The notes: generated by a model not told the origin, from the letters alone. 58,317 nt of DNA from Brachyspira sp949287565 (GCF_036997615.1 NZ_JAWLQA010000019.1), one strand, 5' to 3'. Shown: positions 36,983 to 45,940, counted from the first letter of the stretch. Made by a program: numbers and translations.

Positions 36983-37183
36983 TCGCACGGTAAACAGAAT
37001 TTTACTATTAAATTAATTATCAATACAAATTTATGATAAATAATAAAACGAGTTAATCGTGCGTTAAATAGATGTTAAATCTAATAATCACTTGGGCGGG
37101 TGTTAACATTTCTAAATTAAGTAATAAAGATAATTTAAATTAAATTTTTTAAATAAGCTGTAAAGAATAAAGGGCGGGGTATG
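36983..37183. repeat. NIR element G1 (core plus right arms)
   Basis: TCGCACGGTAAACAGA at 36983-36998 and GTTAATCGTGCGTT at 37052-37065 are the core; CACTTGGGCGGGTGTTAAC at 37089-37107 and AAAGGGCGGGGTATG at 37169-37183 the right arms. It starts 21 bp after the exported-protein stop. Confidence 0.85.
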
Positions 37184-37211
37184 TAATTAAGGTTTTAAAA
37201 CTTATTTTCAT

Positions 37212-37409
37212 TTGCCCACCCTCTAGATTTATTATTTTATTCTGTCATTTTTGTTTATTATTCTTTTTTGTTTGTACTGTTATTAAAGCACCCACCCAAG
37301 AGTTTTTTTAAATTTATAGTATGCACACCGCACGCAGAGTGAAACTAAAAAAATCAACTTTATTATTAATGCATTTTTATTATATTTGAAGTTTAATTTA
37401 CCGTGCGTT
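37212..37409. repeat. NIR element G2 (left arms plus core)
   Basis: TGCCCACCCTCTAGATTT at 37212-37229, GCACCCACCCAAGAG at 37288-37302, ACACCGCACGCAGAGTG near 37325-37341, and TTTACCGTGCGTT at 37397-37409. With G1 it makes an arms-in pair 28 bp apart; the trmB -35 box follows 37 bp after the core, as in element F2. Confidence 0.85.
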
Positions 37410-37446
37410 TTTATCATAAAATAATAATGCTTTTTTATATGATGTA

Positions 37447-37474
37447 TTGACATAAATATTAAGTAATATATCAT
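37447..37474 (+). promoter_or_regulatory. Promoter of trmB
   Basis: TTGACA (37447-37452), 16-bp spacer, TATCAT (37469-37474). Confidence 0.6.
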
Positions 37475-37506
37475 TCAAAGAAAATATTATTAATGAGGAA
37501 TAATAA

Positions 37507-38154
37507 TTGAGAAATTTAAATCTTGATGAATCAATATTAAGCGAATATTTATTAGATGATTTTAATTTAGAAGATAGTTCTATAATAGAAAATGAACTGC
37601 AAAAAAGATTGTCAGATTATGAAATAAGAGAATTGGAAATAGGATGCGGCAATGGTAAGTTTATAGTAGAACTTGCTATGAACAATAAGGATAAATACTT
37701 TGTTGGAATAGAATATTCATATAAAGCTGCCAAAAAAGCGGTATCAAAAGCATATAAAAGAAACATAAAAAATCTTACTATTATATTCGGCGAAGCTAAT
37801 AATGTGATAGATAAATATTTGAAAGGAAAGTATTATTTTGATAAAATATATTTGAACTTTCCAGATCCCTGGCCAAAGAAAAAGCATGCACATAGAAGAA
37901 TATTCAATAAAGATTTTTTAAATAAAATGTATCCTTTACTTAAAGATAATGGTATATTCTATTCTGTAACCGATGATGATAATTATGCATTAGAAATAAT
38001 GAATCCTATTTATATGGAAGCATCAAAATTTAGGAATGTTTTGGATAGTGAATATGTTCATAAATTGGAAGGATACGGCGTTACACTTTATGAGGAGAAA
38101 ATGAGAGCAATTGGGCATAATATATACTTCTTTGCCCACTCCAAAAATATATAA
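37507..38154 (+). CDS. trmB: tRNA (guanine-N7-)-methyltransferase
   Basis: A 215-residue SAM-dependent methyltransferase that makes 7-methylguanosine 46 in tRNA. Motifs: SAM loop LEIGCGNGKFIVELA, VGIEYSYKAAKKA, and the family signature YLNFPDPWPKKKHAHRRI. The start is TTG 37507: GAGGAA lies six bases before it and no in-frame ATG is nearby. Length is normal. The next gene, a lipoprotein, begins 10 bp after the stop and is probably cotranscribed. Confidence 0.95.
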   Translation: MRNLNLDESILSEYLLDDFNLEDSSIIENELQKRLSDYEIRELEIGCGNGKFIVELAMNNKDKYFVGIEYSYKAAKKAVSKAYKRNIKNLTIIFGEANNVIDKYLKGKYYFDKIYLNFPDPWPKKKHAHRRIFNKDFLNKMYPLLKDNGIFYSVTDDDNYALEIMNPIYMEASKFRNVLDSEYVHKLEGYGVTLYEEKMRAIGHNIYFFAHSKNI

Positions 38155-38164
38155 ATATACAGCT

Positions 38165-39154
38165 ATGACAAATAATAACTTAAAAACTATATTATTATTA
38201 TTGATTTTTTTATTAGTTTCATGCCGTAATGAAGATAACTCAAACCAAACCACTATTGTAAGTATAATAAAAGAAAAAAATTCTAGAAAATATGATTCTA
38301 TAGAAAAAGGACTTTTAGATCAAATAAATTCAGATGGAATGGATGTTCATATAAATTTTTATTCATTAGATAATGATGATTTATCAATAATAAGAACTGC
38401 TAATAATGTAAGAGATGATAATTCCAGTATAGCAATAGTTATAGGAGAAAATGCTACATTATTGTCTATGAATATAATAGTTCCGCAGTCTATAATATTT
38501 GCCGGCTGTTTTGATAATTTATCTTTAAGTAATATAGCTAAAAATAAAATCCAAAATAATAATATCACAGGTGTTTATGTAGATTTAGATGTAACTAAAT
38601 ATATAGGAACAATTTCTGAAAATAATGTTCAAAGTATTGCTTATTTATACACTAAAAATTCAGCAATGTCAGATAATACCTCTAAACATATTACCCAATA
38701 CTGCAACAATGCGAATATTAAATATTACCCTTTGGAAATAGAAAAAGACTTTAATTCGCATGATATAGAAAATATTATCAAACACAAAGATATAGACTAT
38801 ATGATTTTAGCGAATGAGGAATATATAAATAATAATATATATTCTATAGCCTATTTATGCGACAAATATTCCATACCATTGATAAATACCGATATATCAG
38901 AAGCGGTTAATACAGCGATATTATTCTCTTTAGATTTTAATTATTATTATTTAGGCAGGCAATTGGCATTGCTTCTTGATGATGTAATAAACAATAATAG
39001 AAAAACAGACAGATTAAATTTTGTACAATTATCAGATTCATACAGAATTCTTATTAATGAAGATGTAGCTAATGAATATAATATAAAATTTACAGAAGAA
39101 ATAGTGGATAAAAGTTCTATAATAATAAAAGATGGAAAAGTTATAAGAAAATAG
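38165..39154 (+). CDS. Substrate-binding lipoprotein (ABC_sub_bind family)
   Basis: A 329-residue exported lipoprotein: signal MTNNNLKTILLLLIFLLVSC with lipobox LVSC (Cys20). ATG 38165 is chosen because this signal begins there; an in-frame ATG inside trmB would put 18 odd residues before it. The mature part has two Rossmann-like lobes: IAIVIGENATLLS, FAGCFDN, then SLDFNYYYLGRQLALLLDDV and YRILINEDVANEYNI, matching the ABC-transporter substrate-binding family that includes TrpX. Transporter genes are not nearby. Ligand unknown, probably an amino acid or similar. Confidence 0.75.
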   Translation: MTNNNLKTILLLLIFLLVSCRNEDNSNQTTIVSIIKEKNSRKYDSIEKGLLDQINSDGMDVHINFYSLDNDDLSIIRTANNVRDDNSSIAIVIGENATLLSMNIIVPQSIIFAGCFDNLSLSNIAKNKIQNNNITGVYVDLDVTKYIGTISENNVQSIAYLYTKNSAMSDNTSKHITQYCNNANIKYYPLEIEKDFNSHDIENIIKHKDIDYMILANEEYINNNIYSIAYLCDKYSIPLINTDISEAVNTAILFSLDFNYYYLGRQLALLLDDVINNNRKTDRLNFVQLSDSYRILINEDVANEYNIKFTEEIVDKSSIIIKDGKVIRK

Positions 39155-39177
39155 ATGGTATATTATGTTAATTCTAC

Positions 39178-39206
39178 TTGACAAAATTAATGCTTCATAG
39201 TATTAT
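39178..39206 (+). promoter_or_regulatory. Promoter of the rpmF-plsX-fabH-like operon
   Basis: TTGACA (39178-39183), 17-bp spacer, TATTAT (39201-39206). The leader is about 78 nt, AT-rich, with a weak TATCG/CGATA hairpin. Confidence 0.65.
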
Positions 39207-39290
39207 ATTTTAAACTTCGTATCGTATAATAGCGATAATTATCTTAATTTTTGATATTGATTTGCAATATTTTAATATAAGGAGAAAAAA

Positions 39291-39485
39291 ATGGCAGTAC
39301 CAAAACATAGAAAATCGAAAGCAAAAAAAAGATCAAGACAAGCAGCTAATGATAAAAGATTCTTAGGCTCATTGTCAATCTGTCCTCAATGCGGATCAGA
39401 AAGAATGCCCCACAGAATCTGCCCAGAATGCGGTTTTTATAAAGATAGAGTAATAAAAGCTCCAAAAACACAAAATGCGGGATAA
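39291..39485 (+). CDS. rpmF: 50S ribosomal protein L32
   Basis: A 64-residue ribosomal protein: MAVPKHRKSKAKKRSRQA opening, then a zinc ribbon with two CxxC knuckles (CPQC and CPEC), so this is the zinc-binding form. AAGGAGAAAAAA precedes ATG 39291. It heads an operon with plsX and a fabH-like gene, the same order as in many bacteria, which links ribosome supply to lipid synthesis. Confidence 0.97.
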   Translation: MAVPKHRKSKAKKRSRQAANDKRFLGSLSICPQCGSERMPHRICPECGFYKDRVIKAPKTQNAG

Positions 39486-39513
39486 AAAATAATAAAACAA
39501 TTAGGAAGTTATT

Positions 39514-40533
39514 ATGAATTTAGCCATAGATGTAGCCAGCGGAGAAAAGCCTCTTGAAGAATTAGTCTTAGGTGCTGTTAGTGCCCTAAATGAAAATAAA
39601 GATATTAATTTAATTTTAGTAGGTAATGAAAAAAACATATCAAAAGCCATATCTAAAACTAAATATGATCATAATCGTATAGATATAAGACATACAGATG
39701 AGATAATAGATATGAATGAAAGTCCTGCTAACGGCATAAAACATAAAAAGAATGCTTCCGTTTTATTGGCTGCACGCTTGGTTAGAGAGAATGAAGCAGA
39801 TGGTTTCTTTTCTCCCGGAAATACAGGTGCTACTTTAGCGGCTGCTCTTACAGAGATAGGACGTTTAAAAGGTGTTATGCGTCCGCCTCTTATATCTACA
39901 CTTCCCAAATTAAATGGTGAGTTCTGTATGCTTGATATGGGGGCAAATGTAGATTGTACTACAGATTATATAGTTCAATTTGCAGTTATGGGAAGAGTAT
40001 TTGCAAAAAGATATTTAAAAATAGATAATCCTAGAGTTGGACTTTTAAATATAGGCGAGGAAGACTCTAAAGGAAATGCCAATACTAAAAAATCATTTGA
40101 ACGTCTTCAAAAAATGAAAAAAATCAATTTTATAGGTAATATAGAGCCTAATGACATGCTCAAATCCGATATAGTTGATGTTGTTGTAGCTGACGGATTC
40201 GATGGCAATATAGTATTAAAAACTATAGAGGGTACAGCTTCTTTTGTTGTTAATTTATTAAAAGAAGAAGTTAAGAAGAATCCTGTTAGCGTTATGGGCG
40301 GACTTATGATGAAACCAGTATTCAATAATTTGAAATCAAAAATGAGTTCCGATTCTTATGGTTCTGCTATATTATTAGGCTTAAATGGCGGAGCTTTTGT
40401 AGGACATGGCAAAACTAGCGGCGTTGGTATGAAAAATGCAGTATTAAATATGTACAGATTTTTAGATGCCAAAGTAAATGAAAAGATAGCTAAAGAACTT
40501 TATGACTCCGGAGCTAAAAGAAGAATTTTTTAA
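39514..40533 (+). CDS. plsX: Phosphate acyltransferase
   Basis: A 339-residue enzyme that converts acyl-ACP and phosphate to acyl phosphate, the acyl donor for PlsY in membrane phospholipid synthesis. Family features: AIDVASGEKPLEELVLGAV, FSPGNTGATLAAAL, RLKGVMRPPL, LLNIGEEDSKGN and VADGFDGNIVLKTIEG. The N terminus is a few residues shorter than E. coli PlsX but complete. AGGAAGTTATT precedes ATG 39514. A fabH-like gene follows 12 bp later. Confidence 0.95.
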   Translation: MNLAIDVASGEKPLEELVLGAVSALNENKDINLILVGNEKNISKAISKTKYDHNRIDIRHTDEIIDMNESPANGIKHKKNASVLLAARLVRENEADGFFSPGNTGATLAAALTEIGRLKGVMRPPLISTLPKLNGEFCMLDMGANVDCTTDYIVQFAVMGRVFAKRYLKIDNPRVGLLNIGEEDSKGNANTKKSFERLQKMKKINFIGNIEPNDMLKSDIVDVVVADGFDGNIVLKTIEGTASFVVNLLKEEVKKNPVSVMGGLMMKPVFNNLKSKMSSDSYGSAILLGLNGGAFVGHGKTSGVGMKNAVLNMYRFLDAKVNEKIAKELYDSGAKRRIF

Positions 40534-40545
40534 AGGAATTTTGTA

Positions 40546-41400
40546 ATGGTATATATTAAATCTTGTAAAGGCACTTATAAAAATAATAAAACTAATATGG
40601 CAGCCTCAGATTTAGCCTTACTATCAATAAATGAAGTAATAAAAGATATAGATCCAAATAATATAGATGCTATTCTTTGTGCTACAGTTACTAAAGATTA
40701 TGTTTATCCCTCCACAGCTTGCATACTAGCAGGCAAAATTAAAGCAAATAACGCTTTCTGTTTTGATATAGAAAGCGATTTCACAGGCTTTTTATCAGCA
40801 TTAAGACTAGCTTATGCCTTTGTAAAAAGCGGAAGATATAAAAATATTTTAGTTGTTGCCACAGAATCATTTTATATATGTGATGATGAAAACAGATTCG
40901 ATGATGCTAGTGCTGCTGCTTTAGTAACAAATGAAAAATCAGACATTCAAATAGATTTTATAGATTCAGTAACTGACGGAAATGCATTAGAAAATTGTTA
41001 TATACCTATGGGCGGAACAGCTAAACCTTATACTAAAGAAGGTGTACTCAATAAAGAACATTTTATTTCTATAAAAGACAGCAGTATTTTTGAAGAAGAA
41101 GCTAAAAAAGCCGGTCTTTATGTTAAAGATGTTTTATCATCTAATAATATAAATCCCGATTTATACATACCATCTTATTCAAGCCCTAATGCATACAATG
41201 CCTTTGTTGATGCTTTAGCTGTGAGCAAAGATATTGTATACTCAAAAATGGAAAATGCTCACTCATCTTTAAGTGCTTCATCAGGAGTGGCATTATCTAT
41301 GGCTTTGGAAGATGGTACTATAAAGAAAAAGAGTAAGGTAGCTATATGCAGTTATGGAAGCGGTTATACCAAATCTGTAGCTGTTATTTCTATAAATTAA
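40546..41400 (+). CDS. FabH-like protein lacking the catalytic triad
   Basis: A 284-residue thiolase-fold protein in the place usually held by fabH, but about 40 residues shorter. It aligns with beta-ketoacyl-ACP synthase III over DAILCATVTKDYVYPSTACI, FDIESDFTGFLSALRLAYAF, FDDASAAALV and the C-terminal AICSYGSGYTKSVAV. The catalytic cysteine position is Phe79 (SDFTGF against AACAGF), the His of PHQAN is in IPSYSSPNAYN (no His), and the Asn of the GN-SAAS loop is in ENAHSSLSASS (His239). So no condensing activity is expected. It may be a regulatory or structural partner, or a divergent acyltransferase. AAAGGAATTTTGTA precedes ATG. Confidence 0.75.
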   Translation: MVYIKSCKGTYKNNKTNMAASDLALLSINEVIKDIDPNNIDAILCATVTKDYVYPSTACILAGKIKANNAFCFDIESDFTGFLSALRLAYAFVKSGRYKNILVVATESFYICDDENRFDDASAAALVTNEKSDIQIDFIDSVTDGNALENCYIPMGGTAKPYTKEGVLNKEHFISIKDSSIFEEEAKKAGLYVKDVLSSNNINPDLYIPSYSSPNAYNAFVDALAVSKDIVYSKMENAHSSLSASSGVALSMALEDGTIKKKSKVAICSYGSGYTKSVAVISIN

Positions 41401-41455
41401 TATTAAATAATTAAAAAATACTATTTAATTTTTAATTGAGTGAAGGATTGATAAT

Positions 41456-42763
41456 ATGAACTTAGGTAGATTTCGTTTTGGCGGAGTTCATCCGCATGAC
41501 AGCAAGGATACAGCCGATATTTCTTCATCAGCTTTATCCAATCCCCCTAAAACCGTCCTAATATCTATGTCTCAGCACATCGGTGCTCCGGCTAAAATGT
41601 TAAAAAACAAAGGGGATAAAATCGAAAGAGGCGAACTTATAGGAGAGGCCGGCGGTTATGTTTCAGGAAATGTTCATTCTTCTGTTACAGGTACTGCTGC
41701 ATCTGTAGAAATTGCTTCCCCTCCTTTAGGTCGCGGTGCTAATGCTTTGCTTATCAATGTTGATAGCAATGCTGATAATCTAGCTTATTTTGAGAGCTCT
41801 GATTATATGTCTATGCCGGTAGAAGAAATGTCTAAGAGAATACAGCAGGCTGGTATAGTTGGTATGGGTGGTGCTACTTTCCCTACTCATGTCAAAGTTG
41901 ATGGAGCTGCTAAGGGAAGTGCAGATACTTTAATCATTAATGGTGTAGAATGCGAACCTTATATTACCAGTGACTATAGACTTATGATTGAATACGCTGA
42001 GGATCTTTTCAAAGGTATTGAAATTTTAAGAAAGATAATTCCTTCTGTGAAAAGAACTATCATTGGTATAGAAAATAATAAGCCTAAAGCAATAGATGAA
42101 ATGGCTAAAATAGGAAAAGAACATAATGTTGAAGTTATGCCTTTAAGACTTCGCTATCCTCAGGGTGCTGAAAAAATGCTTATAGAAGCTACTACAGGAA
42201 GAATAGTACCTGTAAGTAAACTTCCTATGGATGTTGGTGTTATAGTTGTTAATATAGCTACTTTATATGCTATATATGAAGCTGTAGCTAAAAATAAACC
42301 TCTTATAGAAAGACTTGTTACAGTATCAGGAGATGCTATAAAAGAACATAAAAATGTATGGCTTCCTTTAGGTACTCCTATTTCACATGTTGTTGAAGAA
42401 TGCGGCGGAATCACTGCTGAAAATGTACTTATACTTTCCGGCGGTCCTATGATGGGTGCTGCTATTCCGAATCTTGAACAATGTGTTAATAAAGGAACTA
42501 ACTCACTTCTATTCTTAGATAAAGATAAATTACCTAAAGAAGTGGAATATCCTTGTATTAAATGCGGAAGATGCGGTAATGCTTGTCCGCTTAAATTATC
42601 TCCTACTGAGATTGCTCATACTGCAAAAGCAAAGGTCAAAGATAAATTGAATGATTTAGATATAGCAACTTGTTTTGAATGCGGATGCTGTACTTATATA
42701 TGTCCTTCAAAAATTCCTTTGGTTCAGTGGATTAGATTTGGTAAAGATTTATTAAGAAGATAG
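41456..42763 (+). CDS. rnfC: Rnf complex subunit C
   Basis: A 435-residue NADH-binding, iron-sulfur subunit of the Rnf ferredoxin:NAD+ oxidoreductase, which couples electron transfer to ion pumping. Visible: N-terminal FGGVHPHDSKDT and the IGAPAKMLKNKGDKI biotinyl-like fold, the flavin/NADH part (GVGGATFPTHVKVDG-type stretch: GMGGATFPTHVK, INGVECEPYITSDYRLM), and two 4Fe-4S motifs near the C terminus (CIKCGRCGNACPLK and CFECGCCTYICPSK). GAAGGATTGATAAT precedes ATG 41456. It heads rnfCDG; only three of the usual six genes follow. Confidence 0.95.
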   Translation: MNLGRFRFGGVHPHDSKDTADISSSALSNPPKTVLISMSQHIGAPAKMLKNKGDKIERGELIGEAGGYVSGNVHSSVTGTAASVEIASPPLGRGANALLINVDSNADNLAYFESSDYMSMPVEEMSKRIQQAGIVGMGGATFPTHVKVDGAAKGSADTLIINGVECEPYITSDYRLMIEYAEDLFKGIEILRKIIPSVKRTIIGIENNKPKAIDEMAKIGKEHNVEVMPLRLRYPQGAEKMLIEATTGRIVPVSKLPMDVGVIVVNIATLYAIYEAVAKNKPLIERLVTVSGDAIKEHKNVWLPLGTPISHVVEECGGITAENVLILSGGPMMGAAIPNLEQCVNKGTNSLLFLDKDKLPKEVEYPCIKCGRCGNACPLKLSPTEIAHTAKAKVKDKLNDLDIATCFECGCCTYICPSKIPLVQWIRFGKDLLRR

Positions 42764-42778
42764 TTTAAGGAGATAATA

Positions 42779-43876
42779 ATGAAATTTTATATTGAATCAT
42801 CTCCGCATGTAAAAGACGGAGATACTACCAATAAAATAATGTTAAGAGTTATTATAGCTCTTTTACCTGCAGTTATATATAGTATAGTGCTGTTTGGGGC
42901 TAGAGTTATAGTTTTATATTTTGCTGCTATTGTTTCTTGTATACTTTCAACTGTAATAGTGAAAAAAGTAAGAAAAAAACCATTGATTCCGGATTATGCT
43001 GTTGTTGTTACTGCTATACTTTTAGTTATGACTCTTCCTCCTGCTTCAACTGTAACTATGGTTGTAATAGGAAGTGTTATTGCTATAGTATTTGCTAAAG
43101 AGGTTTTCGGAGGTTTAGGTTCTAACATATTTAACCCTGCTTTAGTGGGAAGAGCTTTCTTACAAGTGGCTTTCCCTGCTCAAATGACTATATATACTCC
43201 TCCTAAAAATGTTCCTTTTTTAGGCGTATTTGAAAATATAGTAAAAGATTTAAATCTTAAAGTTTCAGGAGCAACTCAGGCTTTAGATGCAGTTAGTGCT
43301 TTAACTTCTGCTACTCCTTTAACTTTCTTAAAATTTAATAATATTGATTTTGGAGGTTCTTTAGCTTCTCAAATACAAATAGAGTCTCATTATTATTTAC
43401 AGATGTTATTAGGAAGTACTGCTGGTGCTATAGGTGAAACTTCATTCTTACTTCTTTTAATAGGCGGTATATACTTGCTTGCTACTAAGACTATAGATTG
43501 GAGAATACCTTTGGGTATGTGTTTATCTTTAATGTTTGTAAGTCTTTTACTTTGTTTAGGAATGCCTGGAAAATTCCCTTCTCCTATATATCAAGTATTA
43601 GCAGGCGGTTTTGGTTTAGGTGCTTTCTTTATGGCTACTGATATGGTTACTTGCCCTTCAAGTCATTTAGGTGCTTGGATCTATGCTATTTTAATAGGTG
43701 CTGTACTTGCTATATTAAGAGCTTTCGGTTCTTCGCCTGAATATATGATGTATTCAATACTTATAGGTAATATGTTTATGCCTTTAATTGCTATGCTTAC
43801 TCGTCCTATGCCTGTTGGTAAAAAAGAGCTTCTTGCTATTAATAAAGCTAATGCTCAGAAAGAAGGAGGTAAATAA
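42779..43876 (+). CDS. rnfD: Rnf complex subunit D
   Basis: A 365-residue membrane subunit with about nine spans, homologous to NqrB. It binds FMN covalently through a threonine; Thr179 in ALTSATPLTF is the candidate. Other features: SPHVKDGDTTNKIML, GGLGSNIFNPALVGRAF, STAGAIGETSFLLLL and CLGMPGKFPSP. Ribosome site AAGGAGATAATA; 15 bp after rnfC. Codons are as in the neighbouring genes. Confidence 0.95.
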   Translation: MKFYIESSPHVKDGDTTNKIMLRVIIALLPAVIYSIVLFGARVIVLYFAAIVSCILSTVIVKKVRKKPLIPDYAVVVTAILLVMTLPPASTVTMVVIGSVIAIVFAKEVFGGLGSNIFNPALVGRAFLQVAFPAQMTIYTPPKNVPFLGVFENIVKDLNLKVSGATQALDAVSALTSATPLTFLKFNNIDFGGSLASQIQIESHYYLQMLLGSTAGAIGETSFLLLLIGGIYLLATKTIDWRIPLGMCLSLMFVSLLLCLGMPGKFPSPIYQVLAGGFGLGAFFMATDMVTCPSSHLGAWIYAILIGAVLAILRAFGSSPEYMMYSILIGNMFMPLIAMLTRPMPVGKKELLAINKANAQKEGGK

Positions 43877-43878
43877 TT

Positions 43879-44451
43879 ATGAAAAAAGAGGTTGGTTATA
43901 CTGCCGTTATTTCGGTTACTATTACTGCATTGTTGGCTGGTTTTTTACTTTCATTTGTATATTCTTCTTTTGAAAAAGATATTTTAGCTAATAATGAAAA
44001 AACAGTACTTAATGGTGTTAAAACTGTTATTGAGGGTGCTGATGAATTGGAAGGACCTTTAACTGAAAATTCTGCTTATCCTTACTATATTGGTAAAAAA
44101 GCTGATGGTACTGTTGTAGGTTATGCTATGATTTCTTCTGCAGGCGGATATAACGGACAAAATAAAGTGCTTGTTGGTTTTGATGCTAATGTAGAAACTA
44201 TTACTGCTATAGTTGTTACTGAACAGGCTGAAACTCCTGGTCTTGGTGCTAAAATTACTGAGCCTGCTTTCAGAGATCAATTCAAAGCTCAAAGTACAAT
44301 AGTTCCTTTAACTGTTGTAAAAGGAATCAAACCTGAAGAAGCAGCAGATGCACAAATAGCTGCTATAAGCGGTGCTACAATATCTACTAGTTCTGTGGTT
44401 AATGCTGTTAATAGTGCTAAAGATGAGGCTGTTAATTTATTTAAAAACTGA
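43879..44451 (+). CDS. rnfG: Rnf complex subunit G
   Basis: A 190-residue subunit with one N-terminal membrane span (YTAVISVTITALLAGFLLSF) and an extracytoplasmic FMN-binding domain. The flavinylation motif SGATIST lies at 164-170 with Thr167 the candidate attachment site; ETPGLGAKI is the conserved loop before it. AAGGAGGTAAATAATT overlaps the rnfD end. It is followed by a terminator, so rnfE, rnfA and rnfB, which usually come next, must be elsewhere. Confidence 0.95.
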   Translation: MKKEVGYTAVISVTITALLAGFLLSFVYSSFEKDILANNEKTVLNGVKTVIEGADELEGPLTENSAYPYYIGKKADGTVVGYAMISSAGGYNGQNKVLVGFDANVETITAIVVTEQAETPGLGAKITEPAFRDQFKAQSTIVPLTVVKGIKPEEAADAQIAAISGATISTSSVVNAVNSAKDEAVNLFKN

Positions 44452-44476
44452 TTATATTAAATAATTAGAAATATAT

Positions 44477-44518
44477 AAAGGCTTATAAGATGTTTTTCAT
44501 TTTATAGGCCTTTTTTAT
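44477..44518 (+). terminator. Rho-independent terminator of rnfCDG
   Basis: AAAGGCTTATAA (44477-44488) / TTATAGGCCTTT (44502-44513), one G-U pair, then TTTATTT. It lies 26 bp after the rnfG stop. Confidence 0.85.
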
Positions 44519-44535
44519 TTATAGAATAATCATTA

Positions 44536-44738
44536 ACGCACGGTAAGCAGATTTTTATTTATTAATTTAAATTATAATTCACAATTAACCAATGCTCAAA
44601 ATTTTACTCTGCGTGCGGTAATAACGCTTCAAATTTAAAAAAAATCTTGGGTGGGCAGCAAAAATAACATAATAAAATTAAAAAGAAAAATAGTACAAAA
44701 ATGTCTATGTTGATAAAAAGCCTAAAGGGCGGGGAATG
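44536..44738. repeat. NIR element H (core plus right arms)
   Basis: ACGCACGGTAAGCAGA at 44536-44551 and CTCTGCGTGCGGTAATA near 44607-44623 are the core; CTTGGGTGGGCAGC at 44646-44659 and CCTAAAGGGCGGGGAATG at 44721-44738 the right arms. With element I it brackets thiL. Confidence 0.85.
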
Positions 44739-44777
44739 AGAATAAAATTTTTCATTTAAAACTTTTATTATATATGT

Positions 44778-44783
44778 TATAAT
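44778..44783 (+). promoter_or_regulatory. Extended -10 box of thiL
   Basis: TATAAT at 44778-44783 preceded by TGT (TGnTATAAT); no clear -35 box. It starts 40 bp after the arm of element H. Confidence 0.4.
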
Positions 44784-44811
44784 CATAAAAAATATTTATG
44801 GAAATATAAAT

Positions 44812-45771
44812 ATGCAGGAATTCAAACTCATAGAAAAAATCAAAGAATTGACAAAATCTAATAATACAAGTAATTTGAATATAGGTGATGACTGTGCTGT
44901 TATAAAAAATATAAGCACAGAAAAAGATGTTTTAGTAACAACTGATATATTGGTAGAGAATATACATTTCTCTTTAAATTATTATTCTTTTTATGATATA
45001 GGATATAAATCCGCTCAAGCAAATATTAGCGATATAATATGCAAAGGGGCAAATCCTAAAAATGCATTTATATCTCTTTCAATACCTAAAAAAATTAATG
45101 ATGAAAATATATTGGAATGGTACAGAGGTTTTATAGAAGCCTGTAAGCCGTATAAGATTGAAATATCCGGAGGAGATACCACTTCATCAAATGACTTCTT
45201 TTTTATATCTGTAACATTGATTGGCACTATAGAAAAAAATAAATCAATATTAAGAAGTAATGCTCAAATTAATGATAATGTTTATGTTCTTGGATTCGTT
45301 GGTGAAAGTGATTTAGGGCTTAAAAAACTTTTATCTGGAAATTATGATTATAATGATGATAGTGTTAAAACTCATTTAAGACCTAAACTTTTTTATGATA
45401 AATGGCATGATATAATTAATAAATACAAAATAAATTCATCCATAGATATAAGTGATGGACTTTTACAGGATACTTCTCATATTGCAGAAGAATCAAATAA
45501 AACTATAGAGATATATGAATCTTCTAATTGGAATTTAGTAAATAGATTTTTTAATAAAGACAATAAAAATAACAATAAAGAAATATTGAAATCTATTCTC
45601 ACAGGTGGGGAAGATTATGCCATTATTTTTACAACTTCAGATGATATACCAGAAGAAAATAATTTAATAAAAATAGGTAAAGTAAAAGAATATTCAAATG
45701 TACATATAAGATTTATGGATTCAAATAATAATGAAATTCATTTTGATTCATTAGGATTTGTGCATTGTTGA
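44812..45771 (+). CDS. thiL: Thiamine-monophosphate kinase
   Basis: A 319-residue enzyme that phosphorylates thiamine monophosphate to the diphosphate cofactor with ATP. Motifs in order: NIGDDCAVI, TTDILVENIHF, GYKSAQANISDI, ISGGDTTSSNDFFF, DISDGLLQDTSHI and TGGEDYAIIFT. Length is standard. GGAAATATAAAT precedes ATG. It is alone, without other thi genes, and flanked on both sides by NIR elements H and I. Confidence 0.95.
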   Translation: MQEFKLIEKIKELTKSNNTSNLNIGDDCAVIKNISTEKDVLVTTDILVENIHFSLNYYSFYDIGYKSAQANISDIICKGANPKNAFISLSIPKKINDENILEWYRGFIEACKPYKIEISGGDTTSSNDFFFISVTLIGTIEKNKSILRSNAQINDNVYVLGFVGESDLGLKKLLSGNYDYNDDSVKTHLRPKLFYDKWHDIINKYKINSSIDISDGLLQDTSHIAEESNKTIEIYESSNWNLVNRFFNKDNKNNNKEILKSILTGGEDYAIIFTTSDDIPEENNLIKIGKVKEYSNVHIRFMDSNNNEIHFDSLGFVHC

Positions 45772-45815
45772 TTTATTCACATATGATAGATAGCTCTTTT
45801 TATTTATGATTTTTT

Positions 45816-45940
45816 AGCACCCACCAAAGAGTTTTTTAAATTTATAGTATTCTAACTGCAACTTTAGTATAATTAAAAATATAAACTTATGAATAATTTT
45901 AATTTAAATAATATATAATAATTTATTCACCGTGCGTTGA
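45816..45940. repeat. NIR element I (proximal left arm plus core)
   Basis: AGCACCCACCAAAGAG at 45816-45831, a degraded left core (TAACTGCAAC near 45854) and ATTCACCGTGCGTTGA at 45925-45940. It lies between thiL and the thiolase gene. Confidence 0.75.

Noticed and set aside
37283..37474. Open frame on the minus strand across element G2
   Set aside because: It consists of the arms and core read in one frame; other copies do not keep it open.
38111..38164. Extension of the substrate-binding lipoprotein into trmB
   Set aside because: The lipoprotein signal begins at 38165; the extra residues would bury it.
43788..43973. Open frame overlapping the rnfD-rnfG junction
   Set aside because: Both flanking genes are well conserved in their frames; the overlap is a shadow.
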